Translations under genes and position numbers: made by a program
Notes under the pieces: generated by a model
Told to the model about the DNA's origin: nothing
The model's input: only the letters and a program-made list of their open reading frames with translations
Database searches by the model: none
In this document: in pieces, positions 8,128 to 16,505 of the stretch
How the letters are laid out: each line of letters starts with the position of its first letter
Position numbering within the stretch: the first letter of the stretch is position 1
Assembly: GCA_030550555.1 (NCBI GenBank)
Contig: JAUQPD010000029.1
Span: 1-63,059 of the forward strand
Direction of reading: 5' to 3'
From: Thermodesulfobacteriota bacterium
GTDB taxonomy: Bacteria > Desulfobacterota > Thermodesulfobacteria > Thermodesulfobacteriales > Thermodesulfobacteriaceae
DNA: 63,059 nt

Positions 8128-8934
8128 TTAATCTTGAACTTTTAGCCTACCACCTTTACCTAAGCCTCCTTCTACTTTTTGCATTTTATAATTTCTTACT
8201 GCCTTTATCATTTTGTTATAGGCATCTAAAAATGCTGTCATTAAAAGTTTACTCTCAGGTGTTGTTCCGAATCCACCACCTATCGTACCGACATCACTAC
8301 CTTTTGTTAATCCTAAGGCTCCAATGGCAGTATACATATCGTAACCTTTAGAGGATCCTTCTGATGCTGCAACTTGTACTCCGGATCTGCTTTCGGTTAA
8401 AAGTAAAGTTACAGTTGCATCCTTTATGGCGACACCCCCGAATAAGCCCCCCACTTTGGGTAATTTTCCTATTAACGCACCTCCAACACCACCAGTTGTG
8501 TCTCTAAAGACAACAGTAGGTGTAAGAATATAGTCTACAGCAACCATCTGTCCCTTTTTAATGTTTGAACCCGCTCTTAACTCACCTTTTTCAGCAAGCT
8601 CCCTTTCAAAACGCATACCAGCCATACCTGGACCACGCTCAACAACAACAAAACAATTTGATTGTTGAATCATAAGCCTTAGCAATGGAGTTAGTCTATC
8701 AACTTTGTAATAATCCCTAAGTTGACTGTACCAAGGCATGGTTACATCTTCATATATCGCGATTGTGCCGAGAGGTTTTTCGCATCTTTCAAGCTTCGCA
8801 GAAGCCTGTTCTGCATGGGCTCCACCTGCTGCGCCAGTTACAGGCATGGTAGACTGAGTAACATGACTGACACACCCACTTAAGAATAGAAGCGAACAAC
8901 CAAAAATAAGTCCCGCAATAGCTTTATTCCTCAT
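8128..8934 (-). CDS. CsgG/HfaB-like outer-membrane lipoprotein
   Basis: The N-terminus is a lipoprotein signal (positively charged MRNK, hydrophobic core, lipobox LSGC with the lipidated Cys at residue 21). The body fits the CsgG/HfaB group: LERCEKPLGTIAIYED, VVVERG, GAD-like repeats of VDYILTP and a glycine-rich segment. CsgG proteins form outer-membrane export pores, but this one lacks obvious curli partners nearby, so its cargo is unknown. I placed the start at 8934, where GGAGG lies five to ten bases upstream. A longer frame would bury the signal peptide. It is transcribed away from a truncated outer-membrane gene whose 5' end abuts it. Confidence 0.72.
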   Translation of the reverse strand: MRNKAIAGLIFGCSLLFLSGCVSHVTQSTMPVTGAAGGAHAEQASAKLERCEKPLGTIAIYEDVTMPWYSQLRDYYKVDRLTPLLRLMIQQSNCFVVVERGPGMAGMRFERELAEKGELRAGSNIKKGQMVAVDYILTPTVVFRDTTGGVGGALIGKLPKVGGLFGGVAIKDATVTLLLTESRSGVQVAASEGSSKGYDMYTAIGALGLTKGSDVGTIGGGFGTTPESKLLMTAFLDAYNKMIKAVRNYKMQKVEGGLGKGGRLKVQD

Positions 8935-8935
8935 A

Positions 8936-10231
8936 GTGAGACCTCCTACAAGAGGATTTTGGAGGTTTTTTAATATTGATCTCTCCATTAAACCTACAGA
9001 AAACACAGTAGCAAGGGTGCGACTTGCCTATAACAAAGCATGGGGTATGGGAGATGACTACTTCGGACCGCATCTCTTCTTTCCTATGAAAAATAACTTT
9101 ACCTACGGAGTAAGAGCTGACGATTCAACACTTTATGTAGATAGAGCCTATTTTAATATCAGTGAGATCTTTGGAAAACCGATTTGGATCTCCTTTGGAA
9201 GAAGGCCGACAACTCATGGTGTTCCACAGGAAATAAGAGAGGGGATTGAAAGAAGAGATGCTACGCCTACTGCTATTAACATTGATGTGCCCTTTGATGG
9301 GGCAACTATAGGATATGATTATGGTTGGGGCAGAATTAGATTTTGTTATGGAAGAGGTTTTGAATCAGGTTTTAAGATGCCGATTGATAGAGCCAAAGAT
9401 GATGTCGAATTTTATGGAATCAACTGGGATGTCTATGACCAAGATAATAAATTTCTCAACTTTCAAGCTTTTAAGGCACAAGACATATTTGACTTTCCAA
9501 GTGGTGAACTTTACATGTTTAATCCTACTTTTGGTATGTATGTGCCAACTAGTATGAAACCAAGGACAAATCTAGGGGATATATATGAAATTGGTTTGAC
9601 CTGGACACATAAGAGGGTTAACTTTTTTGGTCTCAAAGATACGGACTATTTCATCTCACTTGGTATAAGTATAGTTGAACCTAAGGCAATTGGTGAACTG
9701 CCATTTGGTATGTACTTTAGTAATGGCACTAATATCATACCTTTAACTTTATATTACACCCTTCTCAATGGCATGAGTCTTGATCCTTCGCAAGTTAAAA
9801 AATCTACAAGAACAGGATATGCAATTTATGTAGGCTTAAGAACACCAATTCCTTGGGTTTATGGGGCAAAACTTGGGCTTGAATATAATTATGGCTCTAA
9901 GTGGTGGATGCCCTTCCACGTTGGTACTGATGATCCATACATGAATAAACTCTCCACACGTGGACATGTTGCGGAGATTTATTGGCAACAAGATATTCCA
10001 GTTGGTGAAAAGCTTGTCAAAAACGGCAGAGCATTACTGAGAGTGGGCTTTCAGTATTACTGGTTTAACTACTATGGTTCAGCAAACTGGCTTGAAACTC
10101 CAAGAAAGATTAGTGATATCAAGAGGTGGGCACAATCTGGTAACATGGAGGACCTCATGAGGGCTATGACTATGTATGTGCCAATTGATAAAATGTGGAA
10201 TCTTTATGGTTCCCTCGAACTATTCTTTTAG
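8936..10231 (+). pseudogene. DUF3373-like outer-membrane beta-barrel protein, 5'-truncated
   Basis: The 431-residue frame encodes amphipathic barrel strands rich in Tyr, Trp and Phe and ends in LYGSLELFF, with the terminal Phe expected for outer-membrane insertion. Features such as VDRAYFNI and WISFGRRPTTHGVP fit the DUF3373 group. It has no signal peptide: the frame opens at a GTG beside the divergent lipoprotein start, and recognisable sequence begins near FNIDLSIKP (about residue 12). Family members carry an N-terminal signal and a coiled-coil region first. The 5' part was therefore probably removed by a rearrangement. Without export the product cannot reach the outer membrane. Confidence 0.65.
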
Positions 10232-10245
10232 ATGTTAAGCATATC

Positions 10246-10267
10246 AAGGGGGCCCTAAGGTCCCCTT
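10246..10267 (+). terminator. Probable Rho-independent terminator after the outer-membrane gene
   Basis: A nine-pair stem (AAGGGGGCC/GGTCCCCTT, one G-U pair) with a CTAA loop lies 15 bases after the stop. The following bases are only moderately T-rich, so efficiency is uncertain. Confidence 0.55.
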
Positions 10268-10371
10268 CATCTTAGTGTCAGCTTCAAACGTCACCGTTAG
10301 CATATACTAAGCAAAGGGTCCGACTTTGTGAAAAAAAAATATTGTTTTGAAGAAAATTAACCATAATGTTG

Positions 10372-10377
10372 TATACT
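10372..10377 (+). promoter_or_regulatory. Possible -10 box (TATACT) for the DsrE-like gene
   Basis: TATACT sits 31 bases before the ATG, downstream of an AT-rich stretch with A9. The best -35 candidate, TTGAAG at 10347-10352, is 19 bases away, longer than ideal, so support is weak. Confidence 0.3.
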
Positions 10378-10408
10378 ATTATCAAAAATTATGAAAAAGG
10401 AGGAGCCT

Positions 10409-10751
10409 ATGGAAGCCCTGAAAGTGCTTTTTTCATGTTCCAGATCCAAGTCGATTCGCAGGTCGTTTAAGGCAGGTTAATAACCTGCTCGCAACTATAA
10501 AGGATGAGCCTTATGAAATTAGGGTTTTAATAAATTTTGAGGGCATAAAGGTAGTGGAGAATTTTGAGCCCTATGAGGAAATGTTTCTGAGTTTGACTGA
10601 AAGAGGAGTTAGATTTTACTTTTGTAAAAATCCTTTTAAAACATTTGGTCTTTCAACAGATTTAGTGCCACCACCAGTTGAGGTGATTGACTCAGGTATT
10701 AGAGCTTTGGTAGACTGGCAAAAGGAGGGTTTTATTTATATTAGACCATAA
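10409..10751 (+). pseudogene. DsrE-like sulfur-relay family protein, frameshifted in a T6 run
   Basis: AAGGAGG at 10397-10403 sets the ATG at 10409 (MEALKVLF). The frame then hits a stop, but removing one T from the run at 10428-10433 gives one open frame to 10751, about 113 residues. It continues FHVPDPSRFAGRLRQVNNLL, then EIRVLINFEGI, a Cys in GVRFYFCKNPF and ends GFIYIRP. This is the DsrE/F fold pattern, whose members handle persulfide in sulfur metabolism. A one-base sequencing error, a real mutation or slippage could all explain the shift. A shorter 65-residue protein from an internal ATG-like start lacks half the fold. Confidence 0.72.
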
Positions 10752-10802
10752 AAATACTCTCTAAAAATGTCTTTCTAAAGCACTTTTTTCTTTTTAGGCA
10801 CG

Positions 10803-10836
10803 CTTTTTCTTCCCCTCTTTCCTTCCCTCTTTCTTT
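10803..10836 (+). other. Pure pyrimidine tract in the gap before the dcw promoter
   Basis: The 216-bp gap between the DsrE-like gene and mraZ contains 34 consecutive C/T bases, then an AT-rich stretch leading into the mraZ promoter. I see no gene or hairpin in this part. Confidence 0.6.
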
Positions 10837-10907
10837 ACTTGTCTGTCCATAATCTTAAACCATCCTCTGTTCAATTTGCCAAAAAAAACAGGAAATTACA
10901 AACCCCC

Positions 10908-10935
10908 TTGACTTTTTTCTTTGGTCAAATATCAT
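10908..10935 (+). promoter_or_regulatory. Sigma-70-type promoter of the dcw operon
   Basis: TTGACT (-35) and TATCAT (-10) are separated by 16 bases. The expected start of transcription falls inside the MraZ repeats just downstream, giving a short leader before mraZ. Confidence 0.7.
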
Positions 10936-10938
10936 TGG

Positions 10939-10963
10939 GTGGTATAAAGTGGAAGAAAGTGGA
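10939..10963 (+). promoter_or_regulatory. MraZ operator: three direct repeats, 10-bp period
   Basis: GTGGT at 10939, GTGGA at 10949 and GTGGA at 10959 lie exactly 10 bp apart. MraZ is known to bind GTGG-type repeats spaced this way upstream of its own gene. Their position, just downstream of the -10 box and up to the start codon, suggests repression by the operon's own first product. Confidence 0.75.
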
Positions 10964-10967
10964 AGTG

Positions 10968-11423
10968 ATGTTTAGAGGGAAATTTCTTCACTCTCTTGAT
11001 GAGAAAGGGCGATTTAGTTTACCTTCCAAATTTAGAGAGATTCTAAGAACTAACTATGGATCTGAAACCCTGGTTATTACCAACTTTCCTGAGTGCCTTG
11101 TCGCCTATCCTCTTGCTGAGTGGAAAAAAATTGAGAAGGCCCTTCTTAGTATACCTTTTGGTCATCGTGAGGGAAGAGAATTTCTGAGATACTTCCTTGG
11201 ATCTGCTGAAGAAGTGGAACCCGACAAACAAGGAAGAGTTCTTTTGCCCCTTCCTCTAAGAAGGCAAATTAAGGCAGAGGGTGAAGTAGTGCTCCTAGGG
11301 ATGCTCAATTATTTTGAGATTTGGAACCCTACTAGTTTGGAAGAGAGGTTTACCAAGATTAGAGATAATTTCGAAAGTATTTTAGCTATGATTCAGCCCT
11401 ACTTTGCCTGTGAACGAAACTGA
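10968..11423 (+). CDS. mraZ: Transcriptional regulator MraZ
   Basis: It is a 151-residue DNA-binding protein with two AbrB-like halves. The N-terminal half starts MFRGKFLHSLDEKGRFSLPS; the second half carries EEVEPDKQGRVLLP. These two D-x-(K/Q)-GR...P motifs form the ring-shaped DNA-binding surface. I chose ATG at 10968 because the family begins at MFRG; longer frames would run through the promoter and operator. A weak GGAAG is shared with the last operator repeat, so binding could also block ribosome access. It leads the dcw operon and overlaps rsmH. Confidence 0.93.
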   Translation: MFRGKFLHSLDEKGRFSLPSKFREILRTNYGSETLVITNFPECLVAYPLAEWKKIEKALLSIPFGHREGREFLRYFLGSAEEVEPDKQGRVLLPLPLRRQIKAEGEVVLLGMLNYFEIWNPTSLEERFTKIRDNFESILAMIQPYFACERN

Positions 11424-12288
11424 GATCCATAAGCCTGTATTACTTAAAGAGGTATTGGAATGGCTTCCTGCAGAGGAAGGAAAGATAATTGTGGATGGGA
11501 CCTTAGGACCAGGTGGACATACTGAGGCATTTTTAAAAAGAGGGGCAACTGTTTATGCCTTTGAGTGGAATGAGGATACTCTAATGATTGCAAGAGAGAG
11601 GTTAAAACCCTATGGAAAGAGGGTTAAAATTTTTCCTTTAAGTTTTACTCACATTAGAGAGGTCTTAGATGCAGAAGGGCTCAGGGCTGATGGAGTGCTA
11701 TTAGACCTTGGTTTATCCTCTTTTCTTCTTGAACAGTCAGGCAGAGGATTTTCTTTTCAAAGGGATGAGCCCCTTGATATGAGGATGAGTGATGAGCTAA
11801 AGTTAACAGCTTCAGATATCTTGAATCGTTTGCCTGAAAGGGAATTGGTGCGAATTTTTAAGAGAGGAGAAGTTCCACGGGCAAGGGCCTTAGCCAGGGT
11901 AATCTGTGAAAGGCGAAAGAAATGTAGAATTGAAACAACATCCGATTTAGTTCAACTCGTAAGAGACCTCTATAGACCCACTCCACCAAAAGAAAAGGAC
12001 CTATTAGCAGTAGTCTTTCAGGCAATAAGAATTGAAGTAAATCGAGAGCTTGAGAATCTGGAAACTGCTCTAAAGGAGATCCCAGAGATTCTTAAGCCTT
12101 ACGGAAGATTTGCAGTAATTTCTTTTCACTCTCTTGAAGATAGATTGGTAAAAAATGCCTTTAAATCGGATGAAAGACTCATAGTTCTTACAAAGAAACC
12201 AATTACACCATTACCTGAGGAGATTAAGTTAAATCCTCGGGCACGTAGTGCAAAAATGAGGGTGGCAGAAAGGAGGAAAGATCAATGA
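11404..12288 (+). CDS. rsmH: 16S rRNA (cytosine-1402-N4)-methyltransferase
   Basis: It methylates C1402 of 16S rRNA in the small subunit. Family motifs are HKPVLLKEVLEWL at the start, the SAM-binding DGTLGPGGHTEAFL, LLDLGLSS and RGFSF, then FHSLEDR near the end. At 294 residues the length is normal. The start is either TTG at 11404 or GTG at 11410; both lie inside mraZ, and no good Shine-Dalgarno favours either. It ends in an ATGA overlap with ftsL. Confidence 0.94.
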   Translation: MPVNETEIHKPVLLKEVLEWLPAEEGKIIVDGTLGPGGHTEAFLKRGATVYAFEWNEDTLMIARERLKPYGKRVKIFPLSFTHIREVLDAEGLRADGVLLDLGLSSFLLEQSGRGFSFQRDEPLDMRMSDELKLTASDILNRLPERELVRIFKRGEVPRARALARVICERRKKCRIETTSDLVQLVRDLYRPTPPKEKDLLAVVFQAIRIEVNRELENLETALKEIPEILKPYGRFAVISFHSLEDRLVKNAFKSDERLIVLTKKPITPLPEEIKLNPRARSAKMRVAERRKDQ

Positions 12289-12629
12289 ATGGTAAGGTAT
12301 ATACCGTAAAACCAGGAATTAATTACAAAACCTCAATTCGTAGAGAGAGGGCGGAAGAAAAAAGCTCTCTAAAGGATAGAGCGGTAGACCTTTTAGAAAC
12401 AGCTCTTCTCTTACTGCTTCTTTGTGTATTTCTTGTATTAACAATCGCTGTATCTCATAAAAGTATAATTTACTTTAAGCTGAAGATGGAAAAAAGGGCT
12501 TTAAGTCTTGAGAGGGCACAACTTGATAAGGAATTAAATCAACTCACATCAAGAGAAGTTCTCTTAGAGAAAGCAAAGGCACTCGGACTTCGTCCGCCTC
12601 AAGATAAAGAGCAGATCAGACTGAGATGA
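12285..12629 (+). CDS. ftsL: Cell division protein FtsL
   Basis: It is a 114-residue bitopic membrane protein. A basic cytoplasmic tail (about 1-35) precedes one membrane segment (LLETALLLLLLCVFLVLTIA, about 37-56) and a periplasmic coiled coil (KMEKRALSLERAQLDKELNQ). The end, AKALGLRPP, is typical of FtsL. FtsL works with FtsQ and FtsB to activate FtsW/FtsI at the septum. It has kept a normal form although those two targets are missing or degenerate in this operon. It overlaps rsmH and the next gene by four bases each. Confidence 0.82.
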   Translation: MNGKVYTVKPGINYKTSIRRERAEEKSSLKDRAVDLLETALLLLLLCVFLVLTIAVSHKSIIYFKLKMEKRALSLERAQLDKELNQLTSREVLLEKAKALGLRPPQDKEQIRLR

Positions 12630-13627
12630 TTTGTAAAAGAAACATCTGTATCTACTTAGCATTTATCATTCTCATATTTACATTTATTTTAAATATAAAA
12701 AAAGGAGGAACATCATATAATCAACCTCTTAAACGGGGATACCTTCTTGACCGAAATGGGGAACCTCTTGTAATTAACAAAGAGAAATTTCAGGCCTACT
12801 ATGTAATTAGAGGAAGATCAATTATTGGAAAAGATATACCCGAAGAAATAAGGCGTTATTTACCTTCTTACTTTGAACTACCTAAAAGGGGTCTTGTTTT
12901 AATCGCAGAGGGATTAAACTACGAAGAGCTTCAGAGATTTCAGCAAGTAGAGAATGTGATAATAAAAGGAGAGATAAAAAGAGCACCCCTTATGGAAGAA
13001 ATAAAGCCTCTTATTGGAAGTGTTTATGAAAATGAGGGAATTTCAGGATTGGAGAAGATTTTTGATTCGAAATTAAAAGCAGGAGAGAGCCAGTATCTCT
13101 CTCTTGACTTGAAGTTCAGTAAGAGGGTTAATAGTAAATTGAATAATAGTTCACCTATTGATATTAGAAATTTGGCAATATTTAAGGCAAATACTGGTGA
13201 ACTACTCGTGTTTTTGAGTAAAGAAGAGAAGAATTTTCTATTAGAGCCTATTATAATCTCTCCCAAGGAGCTAGGGCTGGAAATTAGTGATGTAACCTGG
13301 GAGATGGGTGGTCACGGAGTAAAAAATGTAGGAGCATATTTAATGATTACTCCACTTCATATAGTGAAGGGATACTTTTCTAGATATTGTGCGCAAGATC
13401 TCAATCCTACCTTGTTACTTAAGAGAAAGCCAGCATGTGAAAATGTTCAAGACAATCAGGAACCTATTTTCTTGGTCGTTCCCGACAAAAAACAGTGGTT
13501 CTTTTTCTTGTTAAAAAATGAAAAAGTATATCTCCTCACTGGTTACCTTCCTGATAGTGGAAAAGATAGTATAGATTGGGAGAAATTTAAGAAGAGTCTC
13601 ATGAACCATCCAGTAACAGCCCTATAG
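12626..13627 (+). CDS. ftsI: Degenerate FtsI-like (PBP3) protein without transpeptidase active-site motifs
   Basis: The position between ftsL and murE is that of ftsI. A membrane anchor spans about residues 7-24. The pedestal domain is recognisable: RGYLLDRNGEPL matches the class B PBP motif RGxIxDRNGxxL, and LIGSVYENEGISGLEK with LSLDLKFSKRV matches the GIxGLE...L-T-I-D region. After LAIFKANTGELLVFLS, where a transpeptidase normally continues with its SxxK serine, the domain collapses. I find no SxxK, SxN or KTG motif, yet MITPLHIVKGYF (the usual VTPLQLA segment) remains. At 333 residues it is little more than half of a normal PBP3 (about 570-650). The frame is open and tightly coupled, so it is probably made as a non-catalytic protein. 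Confidence 0.75.
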   Translation: MICKRNICIYLAFIILIFTFILNIKKGGTSYNQPLKRGYLLDRNGEPLVINKEKFQAYYVIRGRSIIGKDIPEEIRRYLPSYFELPKRGLVLIAEGLNYEELQRFQQVENVIIKGEIKRAPLMEEIKPLIGSVYENEGISGLEKIFDSKLKAGESQYLSLDLKFSKRVNSKLNNSSPIDIRNLAIFKANTGELLVFLSKEEKNFLLEPIIISPKELGLEISDVTWEMGGHGVKNVGAYLMITPLHIVKGYFSRYCAQDLNPTLLLKRKPACENVQDNQEPIFLVVPDKKQWFFFLLKNEKVYLLTGYLPDSGKDSIDWEKFKKSLMNHPVTAL

Positions 13628-13630
13628 TGT

Positions 13631-15094
13631 ATGTGGCCTAAACTTGAAGAACTTTTGAAAGGAGAAGAAATTCTTGAGGTTGAAAATTTTAGAGGCGATT
13701 TGATAGTAAAGGGGGTTACTGAAAATTCAAAGGAGGTCAGGGAGGGATTTATTTTTGTTGCTCGAAAGGGAACATTGACGCATGGTGATAGATTCATTGG
13801 AGAGGCCATTGAAAGAGGAGCAGTAGCTATCATTAGGGAGACAGAAATAGATAGATCTCTCCCTATCACTCAAATAAGAGTTGAAAATGCGCTTAAGTTT
13901 TCTTCGATATTAGCTCTAAGGGTTTATGGAAATCCCCAAGAGCGTCTCCAATTTTTGGGGGTAACTGGCACCAATGGTAAGACCTCTGTTGCCTTTTTCC
14001 TGAAGACAACTCTTGAGACTTTGGGTTTTCCAGCAGGATATATTGGAACTCTTTATTATGACCTTTCAGAAAAGATTCCCTCTCAGGAGACAACACCTTC
14101 AACTTTCAAGCTTGCACCTCTTCTTAAAAGAGCACATGAGAAGGGGCTTCGCTACGTAGTGATGGAAGTTTCATCTCATGCCCTTTCTCAGGATAGAATC
14201 TATGGACTTAAGTTTGACTTAGGAGCCTTTACCAATCTTTCAAGGGATCACTTGGACTACCATGGGACTTTTGAAAATTATTATCAGGCTAAGAAAAAGC
14301 TCTTTACTGAATATTTAAAGACTAAAGCGAGTGTGGTAGTATCTCTTGAAAGTCCTTATGGAAAGAAGCTTTTTGATGAGCTCAAGGCTTCATTTCGAGA
14401 ACTAAATGTCATTCCAGTTAATGATGGAGGAAGAGTAAAAGTTAGTATTATTGACCGCACTCCTGGTCTCAAACTTCGTATTGAAATAGAAAATCAGCAA
14501 TTTGATATTGAGACAAAGCTTTTTGGAGACTATCAAGCAAAAAATGTGGGCACACTCCTTGGCTGTCTGTTGGCTCTCAAGCTTCCTTTAAAGGATGTCA
14601 TAGATGCTCTAAGAGAACTAACTAATCCTCCAGGAAGGCTTGAACTCTGTGGAAAAAAAGGAACTGCACTTATATTTGTTGATTATGCTCATACGCCTGA
14701 TGCTTTGGAGAACGCCTTAAAAAGTATTTTAGTGTTAAAGAAGAGGAGGCTTATTGTGCTTTTTGGATGTGGAGGTGAGAGAGATCCAGGAAAAAGGCCT
14801 ATTATGGGGAAGGTTGCTCAGGAATTTGCTGATTTTATAGTCCTAACTTCGGATAATCCTCGCTCGGAGGACCCCTTAAAGATTTTAGATGAAATAGAGA
14901 AAGGACTCGATGGGGTTAAACCCTATGTGAAGATTCCTGACAGGGAGGAGGCTATCCGATTTGCTCTCAATGAGCTAAAGGATGGAGATATTCTTCTTCT
15001 GGCGGGAAAGGGACATGAGGAATATCAAGAAATTGCAGGAAGGCGTATTCCTTTCTCTGATAGAGAATTAGTTAAAAAGCTTACAAAGGGATAA
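13631..15094 (+). CDS. murE: UDP-MurNAc-L-Ala-D-Glu:meso-diaminopimelate ligase
   Basis: It adds the third residue of the peptidoglycan stem peptide in the cytoplasm. The ATP loop GVTGTNGKTS, the carbamylated-lysine region and the C-terminal SDNPRSEDP are all present. The DNPR motif is the known marker for meso-diaminopimelate rather than lysine as substrate. At 487 residues it is of normal length. It begins four bases after the FtsI-like gene. Confidence 0.95.
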   Translation: MWPKLEELLKGEEILEVENFRGDLIVKGVTENSKEVREGFIFVARKGTLTHGDRFIGEAIERGAVAIIRETEIDRSLPITQIRVENALKFSSILALRVYGNPQERLQFLGVTGTNGKTSVAFFLKTTLETLGFPAGYIGTLYYDLSEKIPSQETTPSTFKLAPLLKRAHEKGLRYVVMEVSSHALSQDRIYGLKFDLGAFTNLSRDHLDYHGTFENYYQAKKKLFTEYLKTKASVVVSLESPYGKKLFDELKASFRELNVIPVNDGGRVKVSIIDRTPGLKLRIEIENQQFDIETKLFGDYQAKNVGTLLGCLLALKLPLKDVIDALRELTNPPGRLELCGKKGTALIFVDYAHTPDALENALKSILVLKKRRLIVLFGCGGERDPGKRPIMGKVAQEFADFIVLTSDNPRSEDPLKILDEIEKGLDGVKPYVKIPDREEAIRFALNELKDGDILLLAGKGHEEYQEIAGRRIPFSDRELVKKLTKG

Positions 15095-15100
15095 TAAGCT

Positions 15101-16501
15101 ATGTTAGTTGAAAATCCTTTTACCACAGAAGAGATCGTTAAGGCAGTTTCGGGAATTCTGATTAATGGGGACATGGGGATTCCCTTTAAGGGAATTGCAA
15201 CAGATACGAGGTTTCTTGAGCCTGGGTATATTTTTTGGGCACTCAAAGGGCAAAGATATGATGGACATGATTTTTGGAAAGAGGCTTTGGCCAAGGGAGC
15301 AAAAGGTCTCCTAGTACACAAAATCCCAGCAGATATGAAACTTGAAGAACTACCAAAAACGATCTCGGTTATTCTTGTGAATGATACACTTTATGCCCTT
15401 GGGGAGCTTGCAAGATATTACAGACTTAAGAGAGGATTTAGAGTCATTGCAATAACAGGCTCTTGCGGGAAAACTACCACTAAAGAACTCCTCTCTACAC
15501 TTCTTGAAGGTTTTTATAAGATTGCAAAGAACGAAGCAAATTACAATAATCTTATTGGCGTCCCTTTAAGTATTCTAAGGATTAGGGAAAATCCAGACTG
15601 GGTGATCCTTGAGATTGGAACCAGCAAAAAGGGTGAGATAAGAAGACTAACTGAAATTGCAGGCCCAGTTATATCGGTGATAACCTGTATTTATCCTGCC
15701 CATTTAGAGGGGCTTGGAAGTATTGAGGGAGTCTTAGAGGAGAAAGTTTCCCTTTTTGAAGGGACCCCTAAGGAAGGCACCCTTGTGTATTTTTATGACC
15801 AGGAAATATTGAGAAATCGGGTTAGAGAATTCCCTCAAAAAAAGATTTCCTTTGGAGAGGAGGAAGGAGCAGATCTGAGGCTAATATCATACTTTGAGTT
15901 AGAAGAGGGAACGAGATTTAGTATAGAGTTTAATGATGAGGTATATGAGATTAAGGTTCCTCTTTTTGGTAAACACAATGTACTCAACCTTCTTGCTGGG
16001 CTTTCAGCAGGGCTTGCAACAGGTTTAAGGTTAAAGTCACTTGTTGAGTCGATCCCAAGTGATGGACCACTCTACATGAGGGCAAAATTTATAGACATAG
16101 GACCATGGCTTATAATTGACGATTCCTATAATGCAAATCCAGGTTCAATGAGAGAGGCTTTACGGCTACTTGCGTTAAGAGCAAAAGGGCACAGAATGAG
16201 AGTAGCAATACTTGGTGATATGAAAGAGTTAGGAGAGGAAAGTGAAAAACTTCATGAGGAAATAGGGAGATTAGCCTCTGAGTGCGCAGATTGGGCTATC
16301 TTTATTGGGGAGATGGCAGAATATTATGCTTCTGGATTTAGTCCCTCTGGAAAACCTTTTGAGCTATATGGCAGTGTTGATGAGTTCCTTGAGAAAACAG
16401 TACTTCCCGAAGAGGAATTAGTTATTCTTATAAAAGGATCTAGATCCATGAGAATGGAGAGAATTACTCAAAAGCTTATTGAGATAGGGAGAAAAGAGTA
16501 G
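15101..16501 (+). CDS. murF: UDP-MurNAc-tripeptide:D-Ala-D-Ala ligase
   Basis: It adds D-Ala-D-Ala to complete the UDP-MurNAc-pentapeptide. The Mur-ligase ATP loop is ITGSCGKTTTKEL; KNEANYNNLIGVPLS and DDSYNANPGSM are MurF-specific stretches (the latter reads D-x-YNANP). Length (466 residues) is normal. It lies between murE and mraY with short gaps, as in most dcw operons. Confidence 0.95.
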   Translation: MLVENPFTTEEIVKAVSGILINGDMGIPFKGIATDTRFLEPGYIFWALKGQRYDGHDFWKEALAKGAKGLLVHKIPADMKLEELPKTISVILVNDTLYALGELARYYRLKRGFRVIAITGSCGKTTTKELLSTLLEGFYKIAKNEANYNNLIGVPLSILRIRENPDWVILEIGTSKKGEIRRLTEIAGPVISVITCIYPAHLEGLGSIEGVLEEKVSLFEGTPKEGTLVYFYDQEILRNRVREFPQKKISFGEEEGADLRLISYFELEEGTRFSIEFNDEVYEIKVPLFGKHNVLNLLAGLSAGLATGLRLKSLVESIPSDGPLYMRAKFIDIGPWLIIDDSYNANPGSMREALRLLALRAKGHRMRVAILGDMKELGEESEKLHEEIGRLASECADWAIFIGEMAEYYASGFSPSGKPFELYGSVDEFLEKTVLPEEELVILIKGSRSMRMERITQKLIEIGRKE

Positions 16502-16505
16502 CTAT

